Shown: in pieces, positions 54,396 to 63,691 of the stretch
How the letters are laid out: the number at the start of each line of letters is the position of its first letter
Position numbering within the stretch: the stretch's first letter is position 1
Assembly: GCF_900104795.1 (NCBI RefSeq)
Contig: NZ_FNTG01000001.1
Location: 4,697,245-4,761,244, forward strand
Reading direction: 5' to 3'
DNA from: Burkholderia sp. WP9
GTDB taxonomy: Bacteria > Pseudomonadota > Gammaproteobacteria > Burkholderiales > Burkholderiaceae
DNA length: 64,000 nt
Translations under genes and position numbers: made by a program
Notes under the pieces: model-generated
Databases searched by the model: none
Seen by the model: the letters and a program-made list of their open reading frames with translations, nothing else
Told to the model about the DNA's origin: nothing

Positions 54396-54433
54396 AAGGG
54401 CGCGGGACCGATCAAGTCCGGCGTCCTTTTTTT
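54396..54433 (+). terminator. Intrinsic terminator after etfA
   Basis: AAGGGCGCGGGAC (54396-54408) pairs at 11 of 13 positions with GTCCGGCGTCCTT (54416-54428), with a run of seven T. A smaller hairpin (GCGCCTT/AAGGCGT, about 54365-54382) precedes it. Confidence 0.75.
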
Positions 54434-54458
54434 ATATCAACGGCGGGAGGAGACGAAA

Positions 54459-56249
54459 ATGAGCTATACGGCACCCATCAAGGACATGCTGTTCGTGATG
54501 AAAGAACTGGCCGGTCTCGAAGACATCGCGACGCTGCCGGGCTTCGAAGACGCGAATCTCGACACCGCGCAGGCCGTGCTCGAAGAGTCGGCGAAACTGT
54601 GCGGCGAAGTGCTGGCGCCGCTGAATGTCGAAGGCGATCGCAATCCGAGCAGCTGGAAAGATGGCGTGGTCACCGCGACGCCTGGCTTCAAGGAAGCGTT
54701 TCGCCAGTTTGGCGTTGGCGGCTGGCAGGGCGTGCAACATCCCGTCGACTACGAAGGCCAGGGCCTGCCGAAGCTCATCGCCACCGCCTGTATCGAGATG
54801 CTGAACGCGTCGAACCTGTCGTTCGCGTTGTGCCCGCTGCTCACGGACGGCGCCATCGAGGCGCTGCTCACGGCGGGTAGCGAAGCGCAGAAACAGACCT
54901 ACGTGCCGAAGCTCATTTCCGGCGAATGGACCGGCACGATGAACCTGACCGAGCCGCAGGCCGGCTCCGATCTCGCGCTGGTGCGCACGCGCGCCGAGCC
55001 GCAGGGCGACGGTTCGTTCAAACTGTTCGGCACGAAGATTTTCATCACGTGGGGCGAGCACGACATGGCGAAGAATATCGCGCATCTCGTGCTGGCGCGC
55101 ACACCTGACGCACCGGAAGGCGTGAAGGGCATTTCGCTTTTCATCGTGCCCAAGTTTCTCGTCAACGAAGACGGCTCGCTCGGCGAGCGCAACGACGTGC
55201 ATTGCGTGTCGATCGAACACAAGCTCGGCATCAAGGCGAGCCCGACCGCGGTGCTGCAGTTCGGCGACCACGGCGGCGCGATCGGCCATCTGATCGGTGA
55301 AGAGAATCGCGGCCTCGAATACATGTTCATCATGATGAACGCGGCGCGCTTTGCGGTCGGCATGCAGGGCGTGGGTGTGTCGGATCGCGCTTACCAGAAG
55401 GCGGTGGCGTACGCGAAAGACCGTGTGCAAAGCCGTCCCGTGGATGGCTCGGCGAAGCAACCGGTCGCAATCATTCAGCATCCCGACGTACGCCGTATGC
55501 TCGCCACGATGCGGGGTCTGACTGAAGCCTCGCGCGCGCTGGCGTATGTGGCCGCGGCGCACTGCGACATCGCGCATCGCCATGCCGACGAAGCCACGCG
55601 CGCGGAACATCAGGCGATCTACGAATACCTCGTGCCGATCGTGAAGGGCTGGAGCACGGAGCTGTCGATCGATGTGACGAGCCTCGGCGTACAGGTGCAC
55701 GGCGGCATGGGCTTCATCGAGGAAACCGGCGCCGCGCAGTATTACCGCGACGCGCGGATTCTGCCGATCTATGAAGGCACGACCGCGATCCAGGCGAACG
55801 ATCTAATCGGCCGCAAGACCGTGCGCGACGGCGGCAAGGTGGCGAAGTCGCTGCTCGCCGGCGTGGCCGAAACGGTCGAAGCGCTCGGTGCGCAGCAGGG
55901 TCCGGCGTTCGAGTCGATGAAGAAATATCTTGCGCAGGGGCATCGCTCGTTGAGCACGGTGGTGGACTTTGTTGTCACCAATACGAAGAGCGATCCGAAC
56001 GCGGTGTTCGCGGGCAGCGTGCCGTATCTGAAGCTCGCTGGCATCGTGCTCGGCGGCTGGCAGATGGCGCGTGCGTTGCTCGTGGCAGCCGGGAAGCGTG
56101 ACGCAGATCCTTCGTTTTACGGTGCGAAGATCGCGACCGCGCAGTTCTACGCTGAGCACGTGCTGACGCTTGCGTCGGCGCTCGAGGCGTCGATTGTCAG
56201 CGCGAAGGGTGGGGAGAGTGTGCTGGCGCTGTCGGAAGATCAGTTCTGA
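54459..56249 (+). CDS. Long-type acyl-CoA dehydrogenase (DmdC/AcdA-like)
   Basis: A 596-residue acyl-CoA dehydrogenase with an extended C-terminus, like 3-methylmercaptopropionyl-CoA dehydrogenases and related enzymes. FAD/substrate motifs: GTMNLTEPQAGSDLALVRTR, FGTKIFITWGEHDMA, and the C-terminal VHGGMGFIEETGAAQYYRDA followed by ILPIYEGTTAIQANDLIGRK, where the catalytic Glu lies in YEGTT. Start follows GGGAGGAG. Placed after etfBA, its electron acceptor. Substrate not determined. Confidence 0.92.
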   Translation: MSYTAPIKDMLFVMKELAGLEDIATLPGFEDANLDTAQAVLEESAKLCGEVLAPLNVEGDRNPSSWKDGVVTATPGFKEAFRQFGVGGWQGVQHPVDYEGQGLPKLIATACIEMLNASNLSFALCPLLTDGAIEALLTAGSEAQKQTYVPKLISGEWTGTMNLTEPQAGSDLALVRTRAEPQGDGSFKLFGTKIFITWGEHDMAKNIAHLVLARTPDAPEGVKGISLFIVPKFLVNEDGSLGERNDVHCVSIEHKLGIKASPTAVLQFGDHGGAIGHLIGEENRGLEYMFIMMNAARFAVGMQGVGVSDRAYQKAVAYAKDRVQSRPVDGSAKQPVAIIQHPDVRRMLATMRGLTEASRALAYVAAAHCDIAHRHADEATRAEHQAIYEYLVPIVKGWSTELSIDVTSLGVQVHGGMGFIEETGAAQYYRDARILPIYEGTTAIQANDLIGRKTVRDGGKVAKSLLAGVAETVEALGAQQGPAFESMKKYLAQGHRSLSTVVDFVVTNTKSDPNAVFAGSVPYLKLAGIVLGGWQMARALLVAAGKRDADPSFYGAKIATAQFYAEHVLTLASALEASIVSAKGGESVLALSEDQF

Positions 56250-56280
56250 CGCTGCTTCTGCTTTTAAACCTCGCTTGAAA

Positions 56281-56315
56281 AAACAAACGGCGCCTCGAAA
56301 GGCGCCGTTTGTTTT
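56281..56315. terminator. Bidirectional terminator between the acyl-CoA dehydrogenase and dadA
   Basis: AAACAAACGGCGCCT (56281-56295) and AGGCGCCGTTTGTTT (56300-56314) form a perfect 15-bp stem with loop CGAA. Confidence 0.92.
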
Positions 56316-56374
56316 CGTCGCGCTGGTTTGTGAGTTACACACCCGCTCAACCGCTCGCGAAGCGTCGTTAAACC

Positions 56375-57661
56375 TCAGGCATAAGCCGGGCGATGCGCGC
56401 CGCCAATCTCGCCGAGATAGCGATGCACCGACAGGTCGTCTGCCTTGATGGCCGGTTGCTTGCCCGACATCACGTCGGCGAGCAGTTGGCCTGAGCCGCA
56501 CGACATCGTCCAGCCCAGCGTGCCGTGGCCCGTGTTCAGGAACAGATTCGCCACCGGCGTGCGGCCGACGATCGGCGTGCCGTCCGGCGTCATCGGGCGC
56601 AGACCGGTCCAGAAGGTAGCTTTCGACGTATCGCCGCCGCCCGGGAACAGGTCGTTCACGCACAGTTCCAGTGTTTCGCGACGCGCCTGGCGCAGCGATT
56701 TATCGAAGCCGACGATCTCGGCCATGCCGCCGACGCGAATCCGGTCGTCGAAACGCGTGATCGCAATCTTGTAGGTTTCGTCGAGCACGGTCGACACGGG
56801 TGCCGACGCTTCATTGACGATCGGCGCGGTAATCGAATACCCCTTGAGCGGATAGACCGGGATCTTGACGAGACCCGACAGGAACTGAGTCGAATACGAA
56901 CCCAATGCGACGACGAACGAATCGGCACGCACGAGTTCTTCGCCGCACTTCACGCCGGCGATGCGGTCGCCGGCCATGGCGAGCGCGTCGATCGGCGTGT
57001 TGTAGCGGAATTTGACGCCCAGTTGCTCGGCCAGCGCGGCGAGGCGCGTGGTGAACATCTGGCAGTCGCCGGTTTCATCGCCCGGCAGGCGCAGACCGCC
57101 GGTCAGCTTGTGGGACACCGCCGCGAGCGCCGGTTCCGCTTGCGCGAGTTCAGCGGACGAGAGCAGTTCGTACGGCACGTTAGCTTCCCGCAGTACGGCG
57201 ATGTCTTTCGCGGCGCCGTCGAACTGCTGCTGCGTGCGGAACACCTGCAGCGTGCCGCCGGTGCGGCCTTCGTACTGGATGCCGGTTTCGGCGCGCAGCG
57301 CTTGCAGGCAATCGCGGCTGTATTCGGCGAGGCGGACCATGCGGCCCTTGTTCACCGCATAGCGCGACGACGTGCAGTTTTGCAGCATCTGCCACATCCA
57401 TTGCAACTGGAATTGCGTGCCGTCGAGGCGGATCGCGAGCGGCGCGTGTTTCTGGAACATCCATTTGACGGCCTTCAGCGGCACGCCGGGCGCGGCCCAA
57501 GGCGACGCGTAGCCCGGCGAGATCTGACCGGCATTGGCGAAACTGGTTTCGAGCGCCGGGCCGGCCTCGCGATCGATAACGGTCACTTCATGACCGGCGC
57601 GCGCCAGGTAATACGCACTCGTCACCCCGACGACGCCACTGCCCAAAACGACGACTCGCAT
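56375..57661 (-). CDS. dadA: D-amino acid dehydrogenase small subunit
   Basis: A 428-residue FAD oxidoreductase that deaminates D-amino acids (D-alanine) to keto acids, feeding the respiratory chain. N-terminal [20 protein letters not shown] dinucleotide-binding motif, [20 protein letters not shown], and C-terminal [20 protein letters not shown] followed by [18 protein letters not shown]. Divergent from an Lrp-type regulator, the usual arrangement for dad control. Confidence 0.96.
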   Translation of the reverse strand: MRVVVLGSGVVGVTSAYYLARAGHEVTVIDREAGPALETSFANAGQISPGYASPWAAPGVPLKAVKWMFQKHAPLAIRLDGTQFQLQWMWQMLQNCTSSRYAVNKGRMVRLAEYSRDCLQALRAETGIQYEGRTGGTLQVFRTQQQFDGAAKDIAVLREANVPYELLSSAELAQAEPALAAVSHKLTGGLRLPGDETGDCQMFTTRLAALAEQLGVKFRYNTPIDALAMAGDRIAGVKCGEELVRADSFVVALGSYSTQFLSGLVKIPVYPLKGYSITAPIVNEASAPVSTVLDETYKIAITRFDDRIRVGGMAEIVGFDKSLRQARRETLELCVNDLFPGGGDTSKATFWTGLRPMTPDGTPIVGRTPVANLFLNTGHGTLGWTMSCGSGQLLADVMSGKQPAIKADDLSVHRYLGEIGGAHRPAYA

Positions 57662-57757
57662 AGATGCTCCAGGATATTCAGATGAGGTCTGAGGGCGGTG
57701 CGCTCGTCGAGTCGTTGGAATTCGTTCGATTAACGAGGTGTAACGCGGATCGCCCAG

Positions 57758-57780
57758 TGTTAACCGCTATACTATTAACA
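57758..57780. promoter_or_regulatory. Inverted repeat in the dadA-lrp divergent region
   Basis: TGTTAA-N11-TTAACA (57758-57763/57775-57780) encloses a TATACT (57769-57774) that suits the rightward promoter. A likely site for the Lrp-type protein, from position alone. Confidence 0.45.
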
Positions 57781-57829
57781 GTCAGGCAGGTTTTGTTATT
57801 GTATTTTCAAGATTTTCAGCAAAAACATC

Positions 57830-58318
57830 ATGCGTACACAGCGCCAACCGGTCCGGGCTCTCGACAAACTCGATCACAAGATCCTGCGGCTCTTGCAGCA
57901 GGACGGCCGCATGGCCATGAAAGACCTGGCTGAGCAGGTTGGGTTGTCGGTGACGCCGTGCATCGAGCGCGTCAAGCGGATGGAGCGCGACGGCGTGATA
58001 ACCGGCTACCACGCGCGCGTGAACCCGGCGGAGTTGGGCGCGGCGCTGCTGGTGTTCGTCGAGATCACGTTGGATCACAAGAGCGGCAACATGTTCGACC
58101 AGTTCCGCCGCGAGGTGCAGAAGATTCCCGAAGTGCTGGAGTGCCACCTCGTGTCGGGCGACTTCGACTATCTGATCAAGGCGCGCATCGGCGAAATGGC
58201 CGATTACCGGAAGCTGCTCGGCGACATCCTGCTGCAATTGCCCGGCGCGGTGCAGTCGAAAAGCTACGTGGTGATGGAAGAGATCAAGGAAACGCTGACG
58301 ATCGCAGTCGGGGATTAG
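57830..58318 (+). CDS. lrp: Lrp/AsnC-family transcriptional regulator
   Basis: A 162-residue Lrp protein: N-terminal HTH (ALDKLDHKILRLLQQDGRMA, then VGLSVTPCIERVKRMERDGV) and a C-terminal RAM/AsnC ligand domain (VFVEITLDHKSGNMFDQFRR, then VLECHLVSGDFDYLIKAR). Divergent from dadA, so it probably activates D-amino acid catabolism in response to alanine or leucine; a wider Lrp role is possible. Confidence 0.93.
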   Translation: MRTQRQPVRALDKLDHKILRLLQQDGRMAMKDLAEQVGLSVTPCIERVKRMERDGVITGYHARVNPAELGAALLVFVEITLDHKSGNMFDQFRREVQKIPEVLECHLVSGDFDYLIKARIGEMADYRKLLGDILLQLPGAVQSKSYVVMEEIKETLTIAVGD

Positions 58319-58350
58319 ACAGCACGGCAAGCGCAAGACGGGGCTCGACA

Positions 58351-58394
58351 AACGGCGTAAATACTGTATATTTGTACAGGTATTTTACGCCGTT
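58351..58394 (+). promoter_or_regulatory. LexA box within a long inverted repeat
   Basis: CTGT-N8-ACAG (58364-58379; CTGTATATTTGTACAG) is an exact LexA consensus. It is centred in outer arms AACGGCGTAAATA (58351-58363) and TATTTTACGCCGTT (58381-58394). It lies 36 bases before the proposed start of the radical SAM gene. Confidence 0.75.
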
Positions 58395-58415
58395 TGTGCT
58401 TTGCGTTTTCTAGCC

Positions 58416-59561
58416 GTGACCGACTCCGACTCCGAACCCGTCAACGAATTTCCGATCGCGCCGCCCGCGCCTCGCAAGGGCCGCGGCGCGGTGACGAACC
58501 TGCAAGGCCGCTACGAAGTCGACCAGCGCGAAGCAGTGGACGACGGCTGGCTGTCAGCGGCGGAAGGCGACGACGAGCCGAAGGTCTTACGCACGCAAGT
58601 CTTCGAAGAGCGGGCCAAGACCATTCTTACGCGCAACGCATCGCCGGACATTCCGTTCGGCGTGTCGCTGAACCCGTATCGGGGCTGTGAGCACGGCTGT
58701 ATTTATTGCTTTGCGCGGCCCACGCACAGCTATTTGGGACTGTCTCCCGGGCTCGACTTCGAAAGCCGGATCTACGCTAAGGTCAACGCACCGGAGTTGC
58801 TCGAGCGGGAGTTGTCGAAGAAGTCCTATGTGCCGGAACCGATTGCGCTGGGCGTCAATACGGACGCCTGGCAGCCCGCCGAACGCGACTTGCGGCTCAC
58901 GCGCCGGGTGATCGAAGTGCTCAGCGAGCGGCATCATCCGTTCGCGGCGATCACCAAGTCGTCGCTGATCGAACGCGATCTCGATCTGCTAGCGCCTATG
59001 GCGGCGCGCGGGCAATTCATGGCGGCCATCACCATCACCACGCTCGACGCCGAGATCGCTCGCACGCTCGAACCGCGAGCGGCCACGCCGTCACGACGGC
59101 TGCGCACCATTCGCACGCTGAGTGAGGCGGGCATTCCGGTCGGCGTCAGCATCGCACCGGTGATTCCGTTCGTCACCGAACCGGACATGGAGCGTGTGCT
59201 GGAGGCCTGTGCGGAGGCCGGCGCAAGCAACGCGAGCTACATCGTGCTGCGTCTGCCGTGGGAAGTCGCGCCGCTATTCAAGGACTGGCTCGCGGCGCAT
59301 TTTCCCGATCGCGCCGAGCGGGTCATGGGCCGCGTGCGGGACATGCGGGGTGGGAAAGACTACGACTCGTGCTTCTCCACGCGAATGAAGGGAGAAGGCT
59401 TGTGGGCGGACCTGCTCAAGCAGCGATTCCAGAAAGCGGTGCGCCGCCTCGGCTTGAACCAGCGTGATCGCGGCATTCTGGATATGTCGCACTTTCGCCG
59501 GGCGGAAGCGCCGCGTGCCCATGAATCGGCGCGCGACGATCCTCAACTGGATCTTTTTTAA
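58416..59561 (+). CDS. Radical SAM protein of the PA0069 / spore-photoproduct-lyase-like family
   Basis: A 381-residue radical SAM enzyme. The cluster motif is GCEHGCIYCFARPTHSYLG (CxxxCxxC) near residue 90, preceded by IPFGVSLNPYRG. Other family blocks are ESRIYAKVNAPELLERELSK, LGVNTDAWQPAERDLRLTR and FAAITKSSLIERDLDLL. GTG 58416 (MTDSDSEPV) is preferred over TTG 58401; neither has a clear Shine-Dalgarno. A LexA box upstream implies SOS control, consistent with its P. aeruginosa relative PA0069 in the LexA regulon and with a DNA repair role. Confidence 0.9.
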   Translation: MTDSDSEPVNEFPIAPPAPRKGRGAVTNLQGRYEVDQREAVDDGWLSAAEGDDEPKVLRTQVFEERAKTILTRNASPDIPFGVSLNPYRGCEHGCIYCFARPTHSYLGLSPGLDFESRIYAKVNAPELLERELSKKSYVPEPIALGVNTDAWQPAERDLRLTRRVIEVLSERHHPFAAITKSSLIERDLDLLAPMAARGQFMAAITITTLDAEIARTLEPRAATPSRRLRTIRTLSEAGIPVGVSIAPVIPFVTEPDMERVLEACAEAGASNASYIVLRLPWEVAPLFKDWLAAHFPDRAERVMGRVRDMRGGKDYDSCFSTRMKGEGLWADLLKQRFQKAVRRLGLNQRDRGILDMSHFRRAEAPRAHESARDDPQLDLF

Positions 59562-59577
59562 CGCTGCATGAGGCGGA

Positions 59578-60045
59578 TCACTGCGAGAGTGCTTTGGCCG
59601 CCTGCACCTGACCTTCAAAGTAGGTCTGGAACGAGATGGCGAGCCCTGTCATCAACAGGAAGGCGCCGATCAACAGTGAAAAAATGACGACGAAGATGAC
59701 TGTCCAGCCAGAGCGGCTCTTGCGTTGGCTCTGGGCGTTGAATTGCGCGTCCCACTTTTCGTCCGGACGCAGCCCGTAGACGATCGCAGCGAGAAACGCG
59801 GCGAGCAGCGAAACCGCACCGGGAAACGCCAGCACCCAGCCGAGCATGGAAGCCCGTTCGCTGGCCACCACCAGCATGGCGCCTGGAATGCCGATCAGCG
59901 TACCGATCACGTGCGCCCAGCCGTAGATGTCGCGCGTGCCATACAGATAGAAGCGATGAGCGCCGAGGCAACCGAAGAAGAACGCCAGTGCGGCGGTAAT
60001 CGTCTTGGATCTGAAACGCGGGGAAGTCGAAGCTAGGGTGGACAT
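59578..60045 (-). CDS. TM2-domain membrane protein
   Basis: A 155-residue protein. The N-terminal TM2 domain carries the conserved FFFGCLGAHRFYLYGTRDIY and a second hydrophobic segment. The middle has a further span pair, and the C-terminal part has one more strong span (GWTVIFVVIFSLLIGAFLLM). At least four spans in all. Function unknown. ATG 60045 (MSTLASTSPRFRSK) is chosen; the frame runs open far upstream to 60765 but that part is Arg/Pro-rich and non-coding in appearance. Confidence 0.85.
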   Translation of the reverse strand: MSTLASTSPRFRSKTITAALAFFFGCLGAHRFYLYGTRDIYGWAHVIGTLIGIPGAMLVVASERASMLGWVLAFPGAVSLLAAFLAAIVYGLRPDEKWDAQFNAQSQRKSRSGWTVIFVVIFSLLIGAFLLMTGLAISFQTYFEGQVQAAKALSQ

Positions 60046-60117
60046 GTAGGCGAGGTCAGAGTGACAGGCGGTCGAAAGGAACGGCGCGCGGCTCGCGCGG
60101 ACCGACGCGCATTCTAC

Positions 60118-60149
60118 GCCCGCCACACGGCGCCGGTCACGTGGCGGGC
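60118..60149. other. GC-rich hairpin between the TM2 and sugar dehydrogenase genes
   Basis: GCCCGCCAC (60118-60126) is the exact reverse complement of GTGGCGGGC (60141-60149). No T-run follows. It may weakly terminate or be a chance GC palindrome. Confidence 0.3.
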
Positions 60150-60269
60150 GGCGCGGCGGTTTTGCGATAAATGCCGGAGTTAGTAGGGTTGCATCCGCGG
60201 GGCGGCTAGCTGGTTCGGAAGGGCGGCGGCGCTTCGGGCGCGCTGCGGCTGAATGTCGCTGACTGCTTG

Positions 60270-61454
60270 TTACGGCGCGGAGTAAGTGACGCGGTAAACC
60301 GCTCCGGCATAGTCGTCGCTGATCAGGAGGGAACCGTCGGGTAGGGGCAACACGTCGGCGGGACGGCCCCATACGGCCTCGCCGGGTTGCAGCCAGCCTT
60401 CCGCAAAGACTTCCTGGCGGGCGTTGCTGCCATCCGGGTCCGTGACGACATGCACGACGCGATAGCCAACCTTCTTGCTGCGATTCCACGAGCCGTGCTC
60501 GGCGACGAAAATCGTATTCCGGTAAGCGGGCGGAAACATCGAGCCGCTGTAAAAGCGCATGCCGAGCGCGGCGACGTGCGCACCGAGTTTGACCGTCGGC
60601 GGCGTGAACCCGCTGCACGGATGGTCCTTGCCGAACTCGGGATCGGGCGTGTTGCCGCCGTGGCAGTAGGGAAAACCGAAATCCATCCCGGCGCGCGGCG
60701 CGCGGTTGAGCTTGTCGTCCGGGACGTCGTCGCCTAGCAGGTCGCGGCCGTTGTCGGTGAACCACAGTTCATGCGTCACCGGATGCCACGCGAAACCGAC
60801 CGAATTGCGGATGCCGCGTGCGACGACTTCATAGTGGCTGCCGTCCGGGTTCATGCGGCCGATCAGGCCGAAACGGTCGCGGTCTTTCAGGCAGACGTTG
60901 CAGGGCGCGCCTTGCGGCACATATAGCTTGCCGTCCGGGCCGAAAGCGATGAATTTCCAGCCATGGTGCGTCTCCGTAGGCAAGGTGTCGATCACGACGG
61001 CAGGCTTGGGGGGATCGTTCAGGTGCGTGTCGATCGCATCGAAGCGAACAATTTTCGATACCGCCGAAACATAGAGCGCGCCATCGCGCCATGCCACGCC
61101 CGCCGGCGTTTCCAGCCCGGAAGCAATCACGTGGCGGGCTGTCACCTGCCCATTTTGCAATTCGAGCGCGTAGACGTGGCCGTCCAGACTGCCTATATAA
61201 AGAATGCCCTTCGGCGAGAGCGCCATGGCTCGCGCGCTCGGCACGGCGTCCGACAAGACATCGATGCGAAAGCCCGGCGGTAGTTTGATCCGCTCCACCG
61301 GCAGTGCGGCGAGCGCCGGCAGGGCAGTCGCGGCGAGCAAGACGGCTGCGCCCGTGTTCAGGGTCCTGCTTCGCAGAATGCGCGCCGAGCCGGCAAGTCG
61401 CGCAACGGTGCCAGGAAAATCGCGCAAAAACACAATGGGTGGCAGGAGTTTCAA
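60270..61454 (-). CDS. PQQ-type sugar (sorbosone/glucose) dehydrogenase family protein
   Basis: A 394-residue exported beta-propeller protein. The signal region has a hydrophobic segment at about residues 35-50 ending ALPALAALP. Propeller signatures: LPPGFRIDVLSDAVPSARAM, HHGWKFIAFGPDGKLYVPQG (with an NVC cysteine), RGIRNSVGFAWHPVTHELWF, TDNGRDLLGDDVPDDKLN and FVAEHGSWNRSKKVGYRVVH. Matches the soluble glucose/sorbosone dehydrogenase (COG2133) fold. Cofactor use (PQQ) is inferred from the family. Its true start may lie at an internal Met or Val, since the first 30 residues are Arg-rich. Confidence 0.88.
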   Translation of the reverse strand: MKLLPPIVFLRDFPGTVARLAGSARILRSRTLNTGAAVLLAATALPALAALPVERIKLPPGFRIDVLSDAVPSARAMALSPKGILYIGSLDGHVYALELQNGQVTARHVIASGLETPAGVAWRDGALYVSAVSKIVRFDAIDTHLNDPPKPAVVIDTLPTETHHGWKFIAFGPDGKLYVPQGAPCNVCLKDRDRFGLIGRMNPDGSHYEVVARGIRNSVGFAWHPVTHELWFTDNGRDLLGDDVPDDKLNRAPRAGMDFGFPYCHGGNTPDPEFGKDHPCSGFTPPTVKLGAHVAALGMRFYSGSMFPPAYRNTIFVAEHGSWNRSKKVGYRVVHVVTDPDGSNARQEVFAEGWLQPGEAVWGRPADVLPLPDGSLLISDDYAGAVYRVTYSAP

Positions 61455-61552
61455 GGGCGCTCCGTCAGGTAATTCGGGCGTTTCGGCGTGGTGCGAGGTC
61501 CCCGCCTGTCAGGCCGACGCAACCCCGTTGCTCAGTTTATCCCGGTAAGTGT

Positions 61553-61581
61553 TTGTTATGGCGTCGGTTTCCCGCTATAAT
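61553..61581 (+). promoter_or_regulatory. Promoter of the rpsP operon
   Basis: TTGTTA (61553-61558), a 17-base spacer and TATAAT (61576-61581) precede rpsP by about 45 bases. Confidence 0.8.
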
Positions 61582-61626
61582 CGCGTGTTTCAGTCGTTCC
61601 GAACCCCGGTTTTCAAGGATTCTAGT

Positions 61627-61881
61627 ATGGTCATCATCCGCTTGGCTCGTGGCGGCTCCAAGAAGCGCCCGTTCTACAACATCGTCGCAACCGATTCGCG
61701 TAACCGTCGTGACGGCCGCTTCATCGAGCGCGTTGGCTTCTACAACCCGGTCGCTACGAAGGGTGAGTCGCTGCGTATCGCTCAAGACCGCCTGACGTAC
61801 TGGCAAGGCGTTGGCGCACAACTGTCGCCGACCGTCGAGCGTCTCGTGAAGGAAGCTGCAAAGGCGCAGCCGGCTGCTTAA
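61627..61881 (+). CDS. rpsP: 30S ribosomal protein S16
   Basis: An 84-residue S16 ([20 protein letters not shown], then [20 protein letters not shown]). First gene of the conserved rpsP-rimM-trmD-rplS operon, with a strong promoter upstream. Confidence 0.98.
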   Translation: MVIIRLARGGSKKRPFYNIVATDSRNRRDGRFIERVGFYNPVATKGESLRIAQDRLTYWQGVGAQLSPTVERLVKEAAKAQPAA

Positions 61882-62013
61882 TGGTAGCTAGCCTGCGTAT
61901 CGTCGTCGGTTCGTCCGGCGGCTCTCGCGGTTTGCGTGAGCGGCCCAATGAGCAGTCCGATGCGCGAGTTGTTTTGCTGAAGCAGGCGTCGAAGCTGGTA
62001 GCGAGGTTCTTTT

Positions 62014-62742
62014 ATGTCTGAGCGTGATTCCGGCAGTTCAGGTAGCGCCAAGGCAGTAGCCCCGCGCGCGAAGACGTCTGATCAGGCGCCGTTCGGTGCA
62101 TTCGTCCGTAAGCCGGTCGAAAATGCCGAGGGCAAGGCGAAAGCCAATGTTGCAAACGCCGGTTCTGGTGCAGCAGAAATGCGCATGGAAACGGTGGAAA
62201 GCTGGCCGGCCGATGCGGTCGAGGTCGGTGCAATCGTCGACGCTTACGGCCTCAAAGGCTGGGTCAAGGTAGCCGCGCATGCGGATGCCGGACATGGCGG
62301 CGACGCTTTGCTGAGCGCGAAGCGCTGGTGGCTGCTCAAAGGTCAGGAGCGCAAATCGGCGCCGTCGTTGCAAGCGAAAACGCATAGCGACAGTGTGGTG
62401 GCCCATCTGGGCGGCGTCACTGATCGCGACGTGGCGCTGGCACTGCGCGGCTCCCGCGTCTATATCAGCCGCAGCGAGTTTCCGGCTCTCGAAGTCGACG
62501 AATTCTACTGGGTCGACCTGCTCGGCCTGGATGTGGTGAATGTTGCCGGGGTCAATCTCGGCAAGGTTGCAGACATGATCGACAACGGTGCGCACTCGGT
62601 GATGCGTATCGAATATCCGGCTACCGACAAAAGCGGCAAGCCGGTCACCGGCGAGCGTTTGATCCCGTTCGTCGGCGTTTTTGTCAAAACGGTGGACCAG
62701 GCGGCGAAGCAGATCACTGTCGACTGGGAAGCCGATTATTAA
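62014..62742 (+). CDS. rimM: Ribosome maturation factor RimM
   Basis: A 242-residue 16S rRNA processing factor. Residues 1-65 are a Burkholderia-type low-complexity extension (Ala/Lys-rich). The RimM N-domain follows ([20 protein letters not shown]) and the PRC-barrel C-domain ([20 protein letters not shown], then [16 protein letters not shown]). It binds S19 in the 30S head. 131 bases after rpsP; directly upstream of trmD. Confidence 0.95.
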   Translation: MSERDSGSSGSAKAVAPRAKTSDQAPFGAFVRKPVENAEGKAKANVANAGSGAAEMRMETVESWPADAVEVGAIVDAYGLKGWVKVAAHADAGHGGDALLSAKRWWLLKGQERKSAPSLQAKTHSDSVVAHLGGVTDRDVALALRGSRVYISRSEFPALEVDEFYWVDLLGLDVVNVAGVNLGKVADMIDNGAHSVMRIEYPATDKSGKPVTGERLIPFVGVFVKTVDQAAKQITVDWEADY

Positions 62743-62766
62743 ATCATTCGCTGAATGGAGAGAGCG

Positions 62767-63534
62767 ATGCAGTTCGATGTCGTCACGCTCTTTCCTGACA
62801 TGTTTCGTGCGCTGACCGACTGGGGTATCACCAGTCGCGCGGCGAAACAGGAGCGCTACGGTTTGCGTACGTGGAATCCACGCGATTTCACGACCGACAA
62901 CTACCGCACAATCGACGATCGCCCGTACGGCGGCGGACCCGGCATGGTTATGCTGGCCAGGCCGCTGGAAGATGCGATCGGCGCGGCGAAAGCGGCGCAG
63001 GCGGAGCAGGGTATCGGCGCGTCGCGCGTCGTGATGATGTCGCCGCAAGGCGCCACGCTGAATCACGACCGTGTCATGCAGTTTGCGGCCGAACCCGGCT
63101 TGATCCTGTTGTGCGGGCGCTATGAAGCGATCGACCAGCGTTTGCTCGACCGTGTCGTCGACGAAGAAGTCAGCCTTGGCGACTTCGTGCTGTCTGGCGG
63201 AGAATTGCCGGCCATGGCGTTGATGGATGCCGTGGTGCGTCAGTTGCCCGGCGTGCTCAACGACTCGCAGTCTGCGGTGCAGGATAGTTTTGTCGACGTG
63301 CTGCTGGACTGCCCGCATTACACGCGCCCTGAGGAATACGACGGCGTGCGTGTGCCCGATGTGCTGCTCGGCGGCCATCATGCGGAGATCGAAGCATGGC
63401 GTCGGCGTGAAGCCTTGCGCAACACGTTGAACAAACGGCCGGATCTGATCGTGAAGGCCAGAAAGAACAAGATGTTGAGCCGTGCCGATGAGGCATGGCT
63501 TGCGAGTCTCGCGAAGGAAGAGTCGAAGGCGTAA
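62767..63534 (+). CDS. trmD: tRNA (guanine37-N1)-methyltransferase
   Basis: A 255-residue SPOUT methyltransferase. N-terminal [20 protein letters not shown], then [20 protein letters not shown], the knotted SAM site [20 protein letters not shown] and [20 protein letters not shown], then [23 protein letters not shown] 62767 is the family start; ATG 62755 adds four residues. Confidence 0.98.
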   Translation: MQFDVVTLFPDMFRALTDWGITSRAAKQERYGLRTWNPRDFTTDNYRTIDDRPYGGGPGMVMLARPLEDAIGAAKAAQAEQGIGASRVVMMSPQGATLNHDRVMQFAAEPGLILLCGRYEAIDQRLLDRVVDEEVSLGDFVLSGGELPAMALMDAVVRQLPGVLNDSQSAVQDSFVDVLLDCPHYTRPEEYDGVRVPDVLLGGHHAEIEAWRRREALRNTLNKRPDLIVKARKNKMLSRADEAWLASLAKEESKA

Positions 63535-63564
63535 AGCCTTGGGTCTTTCAAGCGGACACCAGGC

Positions 63565-63590
63565 GGCGCCGCGCATGCGTGCACGGCGCC
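63565..63590 (+). promoter_or_regulatory. Hairpin in the trmD-rplS spacer
   Basis: GGCGCCG (63565-63571) pairs with CGGCGCC (63584-63590). It lies about 100 bases before rplS and could modulate differential expression of trmD and rplS; no T-run follows. Confidence 0.35.
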
Positions 63591-63691
63591 TGATGTGAAC
63601 CCATCCTCTATCGGGGCCGTAGCCGAGCGCAATAAGGAAACTTAGTGCAAGGCAGGTACGAACGCCGACAAGATGGACTTAGGAGTCAGTG

